Part shown: positions 53,151 through 63,963 of the stretch, piece by piece | Layout of the letters: every line of letters starts with the position of its first letter | Position numbering within the stretch: the first letter of the stretch is position 1 | NCBI GenBank assembly: GCA_907163375.1 | Contig: CAJQUW010007252.1 | Coordinates: forward strand, 124,001 to 188,000 | Direction of reading: 5' to 3' | Origin: Prostheceraeus crozeri | Taxonomy: Eukaryota > Platyhelminthes > Polycladida > Euryleptidae | Length of the DNA: 64,000 bases | Program-made: the position numbers and the translations under genes | Notes under the pieces: model-generated | The model's input: the letters and a program-made list of their open reading frames with translations, nothing else | What the model was told of the DNA's origin: nothing | The model's database searches: none

Positions 53151-54831
53151 TGGAAGGTTCAATGATTGGATTCATGAAAGGGAAATTCTACAATCGATGT
53201 CACAGGATTCATGAACTTGTAGCAAATGTGATGGAGATGAAACTCTACGAAAGCTTCCTTAGTGAAATTAAGTCAGAAGAAGACTCCTCCTCTGAATACT
53301 TGCCTGACTTGCTACACGAATGTGATATTGAAACATTGATCAATTGCACACCGTTCGTTGATCATCTAAAAAAATACGAAAAAATATTTTCAGAGGATGT
53401 TAAATGGTGAGAAAGGACCAACAGCACAGTTTTGGACAATTTATATCTTTTACATCAATCGTGTTCACCGAGAACTAGAAAGATGCGTCAAGACAAATGA
53501 TGTCAGTGGATATATTACGGTATTTCCTGATGTAGTCAATATATTCTTTGCCCTCAATCGTCCGAACTACGCGAGGTGGGGCACATTGTTTTATCAGAAA
53601 TTGAAAAATTGAAACCCCACGCATTTTCAAATATTGAAAAACGGAGCCTTTACTGTACGACGAACACAGAAAGAGTTCAGTCGATCTGCTGTAGACTTGT
53701 CTCTGGAGCAATCAGTCAACCGCGACTCAGTTTCGCAAATGAAGGGAATTGTTGCATTCCGTAACTCAGAGAATGCTGTGCGAAGACGGTCAGTAACCAT
53801 GACGCAAAGGGCTTTGGCGGTTGGAGAATTGAGAGAATTAACTGGTCTTGAAATCGGGGAACATTCGGCTACTCAATGCCAAACATCACGGGTCAAACGA
53901 GACAACATGCAAATGAAAGCTCTAAGCGAAAAAATCGACGAATTTTGTAACCCCTTCCTGAATGACACCCATCCACATCTAATTAATATCGCTACAGGAC
54001 AAGTTGCGGTAAAAAACACGGAAAAACTACCTCCTGAATTCATTGAAACGAGGTGAAACTGCAAGAAAGCAGTTCATTGAAGAGTGGAACCACGAACACT
54101 GTCGATTCCAGAAGCCCGTGAGAAGAATCCCAATCAACAACTTTGCAGCTCAAAATCTCGCTATCAAACCTAAACAAGGAGCAAAGGCATCGAACATCAA
54201 AGCCGAGAATATTAGAGATATGTTCATTCGCATCGTCATGGTGATCGCAGAAAAAACCTCGCTTGACCTTCAAAGATTGATGACATATCCCATTACATTG
54301 TATCCCTTGTCAATATCCAACAGCGATGGAACACGAGTGAAGACGCAGAAATCCACCTTGATGGTCAAGTTGGAGGCATTGCAATCAGAAATAGAATCCG
54401 AAGAAGCATTACTTCCATCTGTCCAGATATTTGATAGAGGGCTTGTTCTTCATTCGGTAGTTTCTCAAACAAATGTAGGAACAACGTATTCCTCAATTGC
54501 AAGATCAATTCTGTCATTAATATGCGCCGGAAACTCGAGGGAAGTTCATATATGCTTCGACAAATATGGATTTAATTCTATTAAAGACGACGAACGCAGA
54601 TCTCGGCGAACAAATGACTTGTCATTCACCATAACTGGTCCAGAACAAAGCATTCGACACAGTGGTCAAAAGTTGCTGACAAATTCGTCATTCAAAACTG
54701 AACTCGCGAAATCCGGGCCGGCAGTTCCGGATTCCTTGTTCAGCGATGCTATGACGATTGAGGATGAGGAGTCGTCGTCCGATATCGATGAGGATTGGAG
54801 TGGTGATTCTGACTCCGATACTGAACTATGA
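53129..54831 (+). pseudogene. decayed gene of an unfamiliar expanded family, possible PIN/FEN-like C-terminal domain
   Basis: Four plus-strand frames in tandem: 53129-53410, 53397-53612, 53634-54056 and 54043-54831, each shift being a small indel. Block 1: helical, then GPTAQFWTIYIFYINRVHRE. Block 2: NYARWGTLFYQKL, GAFTVRRT, FSRSAVDLSLEQSVNRDS, TMTQRALAVGELREL. Block 3: VQIFDRGLVLHSVV, then VHICFDKYGFNSIKDDERRS and a long acidic tail. I have the impression that this arrangement recurs in many uncharacterised invertebrate proteins. The Asp pattern and FD...K...R block resemble a PIN/FEN-like nuclease; that is inference. Confidence 0.5.
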
Positions 54832-54847
54832 GATGATTGGAAAATCA

Positions 54848-54853
54848 AATAAA
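54848..54853 (+). terminator. polyadenylation signal
   Basis: AATAAA 17 bases after the stop codon of the 53129-54831 gene. Confidence 0.6.
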
Positions 54854-55019
54854 AGATTTTTATTCTCAAAACTGTTTTTCTGGCCACCATACGTGCATGT
54901 ACATATAAGAATAACATTCAACAAGCTTAATAAAATAAATCTTAATTTATAGAATATATAATTCAAAAGTCAAAATTAAACTACGAAACATAAGAAATAT
55001 TAGCAAACATACAAAAAAA

Positions 55020-55345
55020 ACATTACCATTCCAGCTAAGGTAGGCTATTTTTGGGGGGTCAATGGTGGCTTCTGGCGGGGTCAACCCACCACTGAAAGTT
55101 TCTGGTAGTATCCATTCAGTATTTGGGTTAAAAGGAATAATTTGGCACTGGTCCCATCCGGTTAGGTTTCCAGCTAAGGTAGGCTATTTTTGGGGGGTCA
55201 ATGGGGGCTTCTGGCGCAGTCAACCCACCACTGAAAGTTTCTGGTAGTATCCATTCAGTATTTGGTGGGTTAAAAGGAATAATTTGGCACTTGTCCCATC
55301 CGGTTAGGTTTCCAGCTATGGTAGGCTAATTTTGGGGGGTCATTA
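55020..55345 (-). repeat. ~147-bp tandem repeat, right array (inverted, 3 units)
   Basis: The same units in reverse complement (CCAGCTAAGGTAGGCTA near 55031, 55170 and 55311). The middle unit is complete. Confidence 0.9.
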
Positions 55346-55456
55346 AGTTGACCCCTTGACCCCACCCACCAACGGAGACCCGGAAGAAGCTCATTTTCGT
55401 GAATAGCAAGGATTATTCGTTCATCTGTTACTAGTGGCAATTGGTTAGCTTTCCAG

Positions 55457-56660
55457 CTACCTTAGACCCCCTGGCTCCCGCTCTAGCAGTAGTCGAGGGG
55501 GAATTTCATCCGGAGCGGCTGGCCTATCTACTTTCAGTGAATTTATTGTATCAAAGACACCACGTTCAGAAACAAAGAAGCTCCATTCATCTATAATGTC
55601 ATTGGTAAGATCGTCGTCAGTTGTGTTGTTGAAAATACTCTGGAAAACTGAAATCAACAAGTCTATTGAGTTGCAGTGACCACCGAATTCACTAATTAAA
55701 TTTTCGAATACCTCCTTCCCTTTTATGCCACGAACCTCATTCACCACAGACCAGCAGCAGTCCTTTGACGATTTGGAATGCTTTTCAGCCCATTTAATTT
55801 TCGCTTTGAAAATTTCGGCGTTTACGCGCTCTTTGTAATGTTCAAAAAGAGACCAATTTTTATCACGAAATGCGCTCCATCGTTTGTTGATCAGGGACTT
55901 TAGTAAGGGAGTAATCCAGGGTTTCTTTCTTTGTAAATGTTACAAAATCACGTCGAAAACATTTAGCTGCAGAAAATAACATTTCATGAAACATGTATAT
56001 CATATCATTTACGGAGCAGCAACTTTCTAAAGCATCAAAGTCTATTGTTGACAGAACAGAGACAAATTTCTGAATACTTGACTGTCTATAGTCCCAAACT
56101 TCGACAATGCGCTGACAATTGTGTGATTCACAGATGTCTTTTGAATTCAAAATTACAGAGTTATGATCAGACGTACTCAAAGGTGGACCGATGCACGCTG
56201 TCTGCTCATAAAGAATACTCAGCTCATCATTTATCCAAATATGATCAAGAATATTCTTTGACCTGGTGGGAAAACTGACTTTATTGACAAGATTAGGATC
56301 ATCAGAAAACACTGTTATGTCAAAATCATTAAAGTCTCCACAAATGCATCCTTATAGACCTATGTAGTGACAAGTTTTCATGGAATTGGAAAAATCCACC
56401 TTTTTGTAAAGGACATCGTTGTAATAACCATCGTGCATGATAAAATGGAACTATTAAAACATCAGAGCATCTCAACTGTGCTTCTGTCAGTTTTGGTTGA
56501 GAAAAGAAAATGTTATTCACAAGAAAATCAGGAGATGTCTTCAGGGAAGGAAAACATTGATTTGATCCCCTTATTCCTTCTATTATAAGCTGCGGATGAG
56601 ATTCCATTATGTCTTTCTCTTGCACAAACTCGATCTTATCGTTCGATTTCACAATCTTGC
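55457..56660 (-). pseudogene. LINE ORF2 fragment (endonuclease end, RT start)
   Basis: Minus-strand frames 55863-56312 (endonuclease C-terminus: FPTRSKNILDHIW, GPPLSTSDHNSVIL) and 55457-55747 (RT N-terminus: INSLKVDRPAAPDEIPPRLL), plus a weaker frame at 56329-56652. It is cut off inside the first RT motif where the satellite-ended element begins. It is a separate copy from the LINE at 48691-51890, since both contain endonuclease. Confidence 0.75.
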
Positions 56661-57360
56661 CGAACCATCTGCTTTTTGTAGAAAGAAGTTAAAGGATTTT
56701 AAAATGCATGCGAGGCTGGACTATTTTGAGATGGCCCATTTGTTAGAATGTATTGTTGGAGTTGATCCGATTGGCTAATCACTTAATAATGCCGGCGTCT
56801 TGGCGACATGCGTGGTGAGCCTCTTAGCTCCGCATCGAGACGATAGAGGTCTTGCGGATCATTGCCAAGAAATGGAGGTTGCTTTATTAACTTTGGGGCA
56901 CGATGTTCCAAGGTGCTCCACGTCGCATGGTTCATGGTGCCCCACCCGAACGTTTCTGATGACGAGGCCATGATATCCTAGACGAACTTGACATAAGAAA
57001 AATCATTGCGTCATCAAAAATGAAGCAAAAAATTAAAAAAAGTTTAGCAAAGGTTTTGCAAAAAGTTTTAGTGCAGAAATTTGCTTTCGCACCGGAAAAA
57101 TAGTTATCCTTTGAAAGCAGAAGAAAAAGATTGAAACTATAGAATTCTGTCATTTTCTAAGCTTGAAAGGGGCTCAATTAAAAGGCGGTCGTCCATCGAA
57201 GCATTTTTCAGATCAGGCCGACGCCTCACGGATCCCGAGTCTCCTTACCTTTGAAGACCGGCCATCCTGCTTGCTGATTGCTCATCATGCAGCCCCAGAC
57301 GTCACCTCGGCCTGGCCCCGGCAACAAACTTTGAAGAAAGGCCGACCTGCCTACTAACTA
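56661..57360. other. no gene recognised
   Basis: The short frames on both strands (56783-56971, 56932-57153, 57163-57357) have no motif or splice pattern. The 57160-57350 part is GC-richer. Confidence 0.45.
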
Positions 57361-57600
57361 CTCATCACGCAGCTTCCCCTACCGCTCTCCCAGCTTCTCC
57401 TGCCGCCCTCTCAGCTTCTCTTGTCTCCTCTCAGCTTCTCTTGTCTCCTCTCAGCTTCCACTGCCGTCCTCTCAGCTTCCCTTGCAGCCTTCTCACCTTC
57501 CACTGCGGACTCCCAGCTTCCCCTGCTGCCTTCTCAGTTTCTCCTGTCCCCTCTCAGCCTCCTCTGTCGACTTCTCAGCTTCTCCTGCGGTGCTTTACCT
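57361..57600 (+). repeat. pyrimidine-rich ~21-bp minisatellite
   Basis: About eleven imperfect units close to CTCTCAGCTTCTCCTGCCGC. Open frames across it are repeat artefacts. Confidence 0.8.
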
Positions 57601-57779
57601 ACAGTTGGCGCCTTTAAATGACCCACCACCGGTCACTGTTGGTTCTCTTTCCTGCAAAACCCATCGCCATTGTTCTGCGACTGCTAATTTGTTTGCACTT
57701 ATTCACACTTGTCCTTCAAGATTAGCGCCACAAGTCTAAAATGGCTTCTTTTAGATTTTCATGACAATCTTTTCCAACG

Positions 57780-60032
57780 TTAACACTAGAATGGTCATGG
57801 TATCAATTTTGACACCAACTGATTTTTATAGTCTCCTCTCCTGAGGTTTATCAATTCAAATCAATTGAAGTATATGCAACAATTATTATTTTTACAAATA
57901 CTACCTTATGACCTATACGATGTATTAAAAATATTTGAGTAGTGCTCAAACATGAGTTCTACCCCTTAAATGGTCAGTGGTATCAATTTTGATACCACGC
58001 GCTGATCACACTCATTACTGGAATAGTCTGAAGTACAATGTCTACAAAACGATTCAAAGATGAATTGAATCCCGGCTCATTCGAAATCTATGAAAAGCGT
58101 CGATATCTATGGTAGTCATTGAGTGAAACAGACATTGAAATTGCAAGCACAAGTGAGGCTATTGTGTTCGATGCTATGACGTTTTCGGACATCAATACAG
58201 ATTCATACAATGTCAGCACACAGTATATGAGTGTTCATGAGATCGTGATTGATATCATTGCGTCCGTCGACTTCAAAATGGCAAGGAAAAAGCTAACACC
58301 AGATGAAATATATCGCAGAACTGAAGAATGGTCTTCAGATGAATCAGAATCGTCTGACGTCGAGTTTCATGTTTCTTCGGACAGTGAAAGTGACAGTGAT
58401 ATATCTGACCCGGTGTCTGTGACGTCACAAGGACACATCGGATGCTTATTCGGAAAGGATGGAACAAAATGGCAGAAGCTCACGGCGAGTAAAGTTGGTA
58501 GAGTGGCTAAACAGAACGTGTTCAAAGCTAAACCAGGACCAAGATCAGCGAACGTAAGATTTGTATACGACGCATGGAAAATATTCATTGACGAGAAGAT
58601 GGTGCGTCATGTCTTGGAGTGCACAAACAGATACGCCAATGAGTCCGGCTTTAGTGATGTATTTACAATCGAAGACATAGAATCGTTCATTTCTCTACAG
58701 TACGCGCGAGGAATTTATAATAACACTCTATCAGCTGACTTTCTTTGGAATCGCAAGTATGGGCCGACGTTGTTTTCTTCAACGATGTCGAAGAAGAAAT
58801 TCAAGAAGATTCTTCGCTGCTTCCGTTTTGACTGGAAAAGACTAGAAGAAATCGTCTCAATGATGACAAATTTGCTCATGTGCGAGAGGTTTTTGAATCC
58901 TTCAGATCCAACTGTGTTTCGGCATTTACCCCGTCAATGAATCTAACCATTGATGAACAATTACTTCCAGTCAAGAGCCGATGCAAACTTATCACATTTG
59001 TGCCGAATAAGCCCGACAAATACGGCATTAAGTTTTGGCTACTTGTTGACGTTGAGTCTAAGTATGTTAGCAACATCATACCTTATCTTGGAGGTGCAGA
59101 GAAGAGTGCTCTTGGTAATCAACCATTGGCAGAGAATGTTGTTCTTCGACTTATAGAACCATTCAAGAACCGTGGATATCACGTATGTTGTGACAATTAT
59201 TTTACTTCACTCGCAGTGGCGAAGAAATTGAACTTGCTTTCAACCTCCATCCTTGGGACAATCCGGAAAAATCGTCGAGAACTGGCGCCAGATATGATAA
59301 ATGACAGGAAAGATATTTACGAATCGAGATTTTATTGGCAAGAAGATGCTAGAGTTTGTGCTGTTTCTTACGAGTGTAAGAAAAACAAATCTGTATGTCT
59401 CCTAAGTACATGTCACTCGTCTCCATCAATTTCCACCGGCAGCCATAAAAAGAAACCGGTGATGATTGAGGCATACAATGCCAACAAGGTCGGAGTTGAT
59501 GTGGTGGACCAAATGTGCCGCTTATATACTACAAAATCTGCCTCTCATCGATGGCCATTAGCTGTATGGTGCAACATGTTGGACATCGCTGCTATCAACG
59601 CTTGGATAGTGTATCAGAAAAGTACATCCCACAAAATATCTAGAAAAGACTTCATTCTGCAGCTTATTGAAGAGCTTTCTGCTTCGAATGAAAACTTACA
59701 AGAAATCTCCGTCAACACAACTACATCAAATTTGGATACAAGCATTTGCGCACTTCCGCCACTGAAGAAACGCCGAAAATGCCAACAGGAGAAATGTCGC
59801 AATTGTTCATCTTCGTATTGCAAAGACTGTAAGAAGATCACCTGTGGGGCGTGCGCTGAAGACCAAGCGAGTAAGTTGATATTCGTTCAGTGCAAGGAGT
59901 GTTTCTCACATACTATGTAGATTTGCTTCATGTTCATCAATCGTGGACACTTTATGTTTATGTTTATTAAAATTATATCAGTAATTATATCATTAAATTG
60001 TTTTGATTTATGATAGGCATATTCCGGGTTAA
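57780..60032 (+). mobile_element. piggyBac element 1
   Basis: The left end is TTAA (57780-57783) followed by CACTAGAATGGTCATGG. Palindrome-like TGGTATCAATTTTGATACCA words (57797, 57970) form subterminal repeats. A possible right end is GGCATATTCCGGGTTAA (to 60032), which on the other strand reads TTAACCCGGAATATG and resembles the left end loosely. Transposase 58278-59920. Confidence 0.7.
58278..59920 (+). pseudogene. piggyBac transposase 1 (single frameshift)
   Basis: I chose ATG 58278 (MARKKLTPDEIYRRTEEW), a typical piggyBac start; the open frame extends upstream without an ATG in good context. An acidic N-terminus (SDESESSDVEF) leads into the piggyBac core. Near 58835 a one-base indel moves the frame: the second part (to 59920) carries NLTIDEQLLPVKSRC (first Asp), VCCDNYFTSLAVAKK (second Asp), NKVGVDVVDQMCRLY (third/fourth Asp), and a C-terminal Cys-rich finger (CQQEKCRNCSSSYCKDCKK). 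All catalytic Asp are present, so it is a recent pseudogene or a sequence with one error. Confidence 0.85.
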
Positions 60033-60200
60033 TAATATTCCTTGATTGAATAATGCATAGGTCCTTTGCATATTTAGTGATAATTCATGAAATAGCGAAT
60101 AAAATACCTAAACTTATAATATCATGTGACATAGAAACACATGCAGCATAGGTAAAAAGTATACAATGAGATATCTATGTAGAATCATTAAAATACATTT
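60033..60200. other. short spacer between the two piggyBac elements
   Basis: AT-rich, nothing recognised. Confidence 0.5.
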
Positions 60201-61381
60201 TTAACCTTAAACCGCCGAGAGTACTATATATGGGACAAACTAGAATGAGGTGATAGTACAGCTTGATCATTATGCTATACCTATTTCAAGTGTTTATAGT
60301 AATCGTACACATCATGAATTGTGATTTTCTACCAATTTTTACCATCTGGAAGTGTCACATGTCATACTATGACCCCATATTACTGAGGTAGACTTCAAAT
60401 TTGTTTCAGGCGAGTTAGCAAAAATAAGATCACCCTGTAAGTGTAGAAACATATTGCAGATTTGAAAGGAAAAAATCTTGTGCGTTTGATAGATCATATT
60501 CAATTCATAAACGATGGTGGCTAGATATCTATGCTTGAAATGTTGACGATAATTGCTTTTGAGAGTTTGTACTATATTTAGGACGTCCGTCACACTTCTG
60601 TGAAATACAGCTTGGGTCTAAAACAATCAAAGTTAAGCATTAGAGAGATTTCTATGTTTTTAAATGCTGTAAGCAGCACTCGCACACTATTTGAATTTTT
60701 TCTCACTCGTCGCTGCTTGCTACAATAGTGCTTCAGAATAAAGTAACTGATTACTTCGGCGATTGACTTCACATCATTGGTGTGTCAACTGCTGGGGACA
60801 AGAAGAGAAGTCCATCAAAATGTAAGTATTTTTAATTCATTTATCTTTCTAGCAAGAACTCATTAACTTGTATTTGCGATACTTTGAAACTTAGTATCCC
60901 ACGTAAACACGAGTAGGCATGTTGAAATTAATTAAATACCGTAAGTAGATGCGACACATACGCAATTGTATTAGGAAGATATTTTCGATTTTTCTTGATA
61001 TTTGGCCGCTAAAGCTACATGAACAATGTTGAATATTAAAATTTGACAATAAGCTTAAATACAATCAATACTTGTGACCCGTAAACGACGCCCGATTTAA
61101 TGTGCAAACATAGTTTTTTGGCTAATAATGGTGTGTAGGGTACATTATGCCTAGGTCTACCTCTTATATTCATGCCTTCCCAATAAAACGATGTGTAAGT
61201 TTGATTCTTAAATAAAATAATATTTTACAAATGTATTTCATACGTAGGCCTATAATATATGTACATGTATTGCAGAAAGATCACTGTACAATTTACATGT
61301 AGGCCTACATGTAGGAATTTATGTTAGTAGCTTTGAACAATGAACATGTAGCTTTCTTTAATTCGCCATTATATTTTCAGC

Positions 61382-61556
61382 ATGTACTGTATCAACGAGG
61401 AAGTGTTGGTGTATTGGATTGATGAGAACAAAGTTGGGTATTGGTACGATGGAGTCATATGATCGGTTTTCGAAAGAAGTTGCCGTGTAATTTTTCCCAA
61501 CTATCCTGGTTGGGATTTGAATGTGAAAAACAGACACATCAGACGAAAAAAGAGAG
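61382..61556 (+). CDS. piggyBac 2 gene, Tudor/SH3-like exon (in-frame TGA)
   Basis: After TATTTTCAG, ATG 61382 opens 58 codons: EEVLVYWIDENKVGYWYDGV, a stop (TGA 61460-61462), then SCRVIFPNYPGWDLNVKNRH and a basic end RRKKR. The aromatic, strand-rich pattern (VLVYW...WYDG...V.FPNYPGWD) looks like a Tudor or SH3-like reader fold. A donor at AGAG|GTAGGC gives phase 1, matching exon 3. The reading frame beyond the TGA is clearly coding in style, so the stop is a mutation, an error or a recoding event. A possible non-coding exon 1 ends near 60821 (AAAAT|GTAAGT). Confidence 0.55.
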
Positions 61557-61618
61557 GTAGGCATATGAAAACCCGATGATCTATGAACAATGATGAATGA
61601 TGCTAATTCATTTTTCAG

Positions 61619-61918
61619 CTAAGATACTGCGGTCCATCAAAAAATCTGAGGCAGACTCCTGTGCTTCATCAGATCAGCCTGGCCAGCCTGACCCTTCTAC
61701 TTCAGAGACGGACGCTGTCCCACGAGAGATGGAGACTATTCATTCCGATGTTGATGAGAATATCGAGCCTCAAGAGATGGTGCTGCCTGACCCTTCTACT
61801 TCAGAGACGGACACCGTCCCACGAGAGATGGAGACTATTCATTCCGATGTTGATGAGAATATCGAGCCTCAAGAGATGGTGCTGCCTGACCCTTCTACTT
61901 CAGAGACGGACCCTAGTG
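61619..61918 (+). CDS. piggyBac 2 gene, linker exon with 33-residue repeats
   Basis: A 300-base exon after TTTTTCAG and before GTAAGTGC. It starts basic (KILRSIKKSEA), then repeats DPSTSETD..VPREMETIHS plus DVDENIEPQEMVLP: two complete 99-bp units (61690, 61789) and the start of a third (61888), nearly identical at DNA level. Phase 1 at both ends, so the repeats expand without breaking the frame. Probably a flexible acidic linker between the reader-like domain and the transposase. Confidence 0.65.
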
Positions 61919-62221
61919 GTAAGTGCAAATCCGGGCTAATATTTACTTGTAATTACGTTATATGTGTATTTATTATATTATTATCATAGCTAGGGTAATC
62001 AATATTACTGAATATCACTGCTGAAAGTAGAGGTGATATTGTATTTAACCTAATCAGCGAAAACAGAACGAACTAATAGCGTAACGTGAATAAACGAACT
62101 AAATAATATACAAAATGTTATTGCTTTAAGCATCTGCATACCTGTATACATACCCTAAGCTTCCGCAATGTCTATGACCCTCTCTGCATGTCCGCTAAAC
62201 ATAACATTTCTTTGTCTGCAG

Positions 62222-63963
62222 GTCAGATTCAATCGGAATCGACTACATCACTTGGATTGCACGCACCGATTTATGGATTACGACGGTCATCACGACAACA
62301 CGAAATTGAACTTGAATCTGTTTCTTCATCAAGTGATTACTCTTTTTCTGCTAGTGACGATGAAACCATAATCAGTTCTTCAGAATCAGATACATGTAGT
62401 GATGCCGACAATGACACAACATCCCAAGCTTGGCGTTGGAGGCGTAGGTCTGATGAATTTCCAGATTTCACATTCAACCCTCAAAGAGAGAAATCACGGC
62501 AAGTGAGAGATCCATTAGAGTACTTCTGCGATTATTATGATGACGATTTTCTAGAAAAAATTTGCTTTCAATCAAATTTGTATTCAAGACAAAAGGATCC
62601 TAACAGCAGATTCTGTCTCAATGCCAAAAATTTGCAAACATTCATGGGCACTTCTATTTGGACTGGGCTGTACATACTTGGTCATGTTCGAGGATACTGG
62701 TCAGATCTCACACGGCTGAATCACGTGGTTGATTTCATTTCTCGAGATGATTGGGAATCAATCAAAAGAAACCTTCACTTTGTTGACAACAGCTCTTGTG
62801 AACCAGCGAATCGCGGGAAAACCTTCAAATTTCAGCCTCTTTTGGATAACTTCAATAGGGTTGCAAAGTCCATAATTCCCGACGAATTCATCTCAGTTGA
62901 TGAGCAAGTAATGCCATACAAAGGTCGAAGGAGTGGAGGTCTGCGACAGTATAACCCTAGAAAGCCAAAGAAATGGGGTCCGAAGTTTTACATGTGCTGT
63001 GGCAGTGGTGGTCTTATTCACGGGATCGAACTATATGGAGAAGGAAATCTCAATGCCGACAATGACAAGGAGGTTGGAAAATCAGGTAGTGTTGTTCTGA
63101 GATTGGTTCAGCATCTGCAAGACAACTGCAACTACAAAGTGTTATTTGACAACTGGTTCAACTCGGCGAAATTACAAGTAGTTTTGGCCAAGAAAGAAAT
63201 GCAGGCATTGGGTACCTTGAGAACGGCCAGAGCACCAGGACTGAAACTTGACATGGATTCTGAATTGAAAAAGCGCGGAGGAGGTTCTATGATGGAGAAT
63301 CAATGCTACAAAGACGGTGTGCTGTTATCGGCAGTGAAATGGTTCGACAGTAGAGGCGTGGTGGTTTTGAGCACATATTTGGGCAAGGGCGAAACTAGTT
63401 TTGTTCAACGATATGATCAAAGTCAAAAGAAAATGATTGACGTCGAATGTCCTGCTTCCATTGTAGGCTACAATCACAAGATGGGTTTCTTTGATGAAGC
63501 CAACAAATACGTTGCACTATACCGCATCACAATCCATTGCAACACAAGATTTTACATCCGATTCTTCTTTCACATGTTGGACCTCTCTCTTGTGAACAGT
63601 TGGTTATTATACATACGGGATTGCGATGACTGTGGCGTTACAGACCAGATGAAGTTATTTGAATTCAAAGCTCAAGTTGCAATTAGTCTTTGTCTGAGAG
63701 CCAAAGAAGCAAGAAATCGAGGAAGACCGTCATTGCAGGATTGCTTGTTCATCAAGAAAAAGAAATTGGGTGGACCGAGAACAATACTGACTCCAAGCAT
63801 CATTAGAAATGATCAAATTGCACATTGGCCAGTCATGATGAATCAAGGAAGATTTAAAAATCAGACCTGCAAATCCAAGCCATCTACGGGATGTGAAAAG
63901 TGTCGTGTTCATTTGTGCATCACGAAACAGAACTGTTTTAAGGCTTTTCACGATGCCTTGTAA
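62222..63963 (+). CDS. piggyBac-type transposase 2, main exon, intact
   Basis: After TTTGTCTGCAG the exon runs 580 codons to TAA (63961-63963) with no stop. An acidic Ser-rich N-terminus precedes the piggyBac core: FTFNPQREKSRQVRDPLEYF, FMGTSIWTGLYILGHVRGYW, DEFISVDEQVMPYKGRRSGG (first Asp), YKVLFDNWFNSAKLQ (second Asp), NHKMGFFDEANKYVALY (third Asp, where most have GVD(K/R)AD). The C-terminus has a Cys/His finger (CKSKPSTGCEKCRVHLCITK then C). The intact frame suggests activity or selection for a host role; PGBD-type host genes derive from this family. Confidence 0.85.

Larger units (their letters stand above)
51885..55485. mobile_element. candidate DNA transposon with satellite-type inverted ends
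   Basis: 51885-52045 (GGGAGCC...GGGGGTCTAAGGTAGCTGG) is repeated inverted at 55325-55485. Inside each end lies a ~147-bp tandem repeat, eight units on the left (to ~53150) and three on the right (from ~55025), in inverted orientation. Between them is one decayed plus-strand gene (53129-54831). I could not fix a target duplication because the outer flanks are both LINE sequence with a shared CTAG word only. Confidence 0.65.

Noticed and set aside
57421..57739. Ser/Leu-rich ORFs
   Set aside because: Products of the pyrimidine-rich minisatellite.
58119..58277. Upstream start of piggyBac transposase 1 at 58119
   Set aside because: It is a TTG; the ATG at 58278 gives the usual piggyBac N-terminus.
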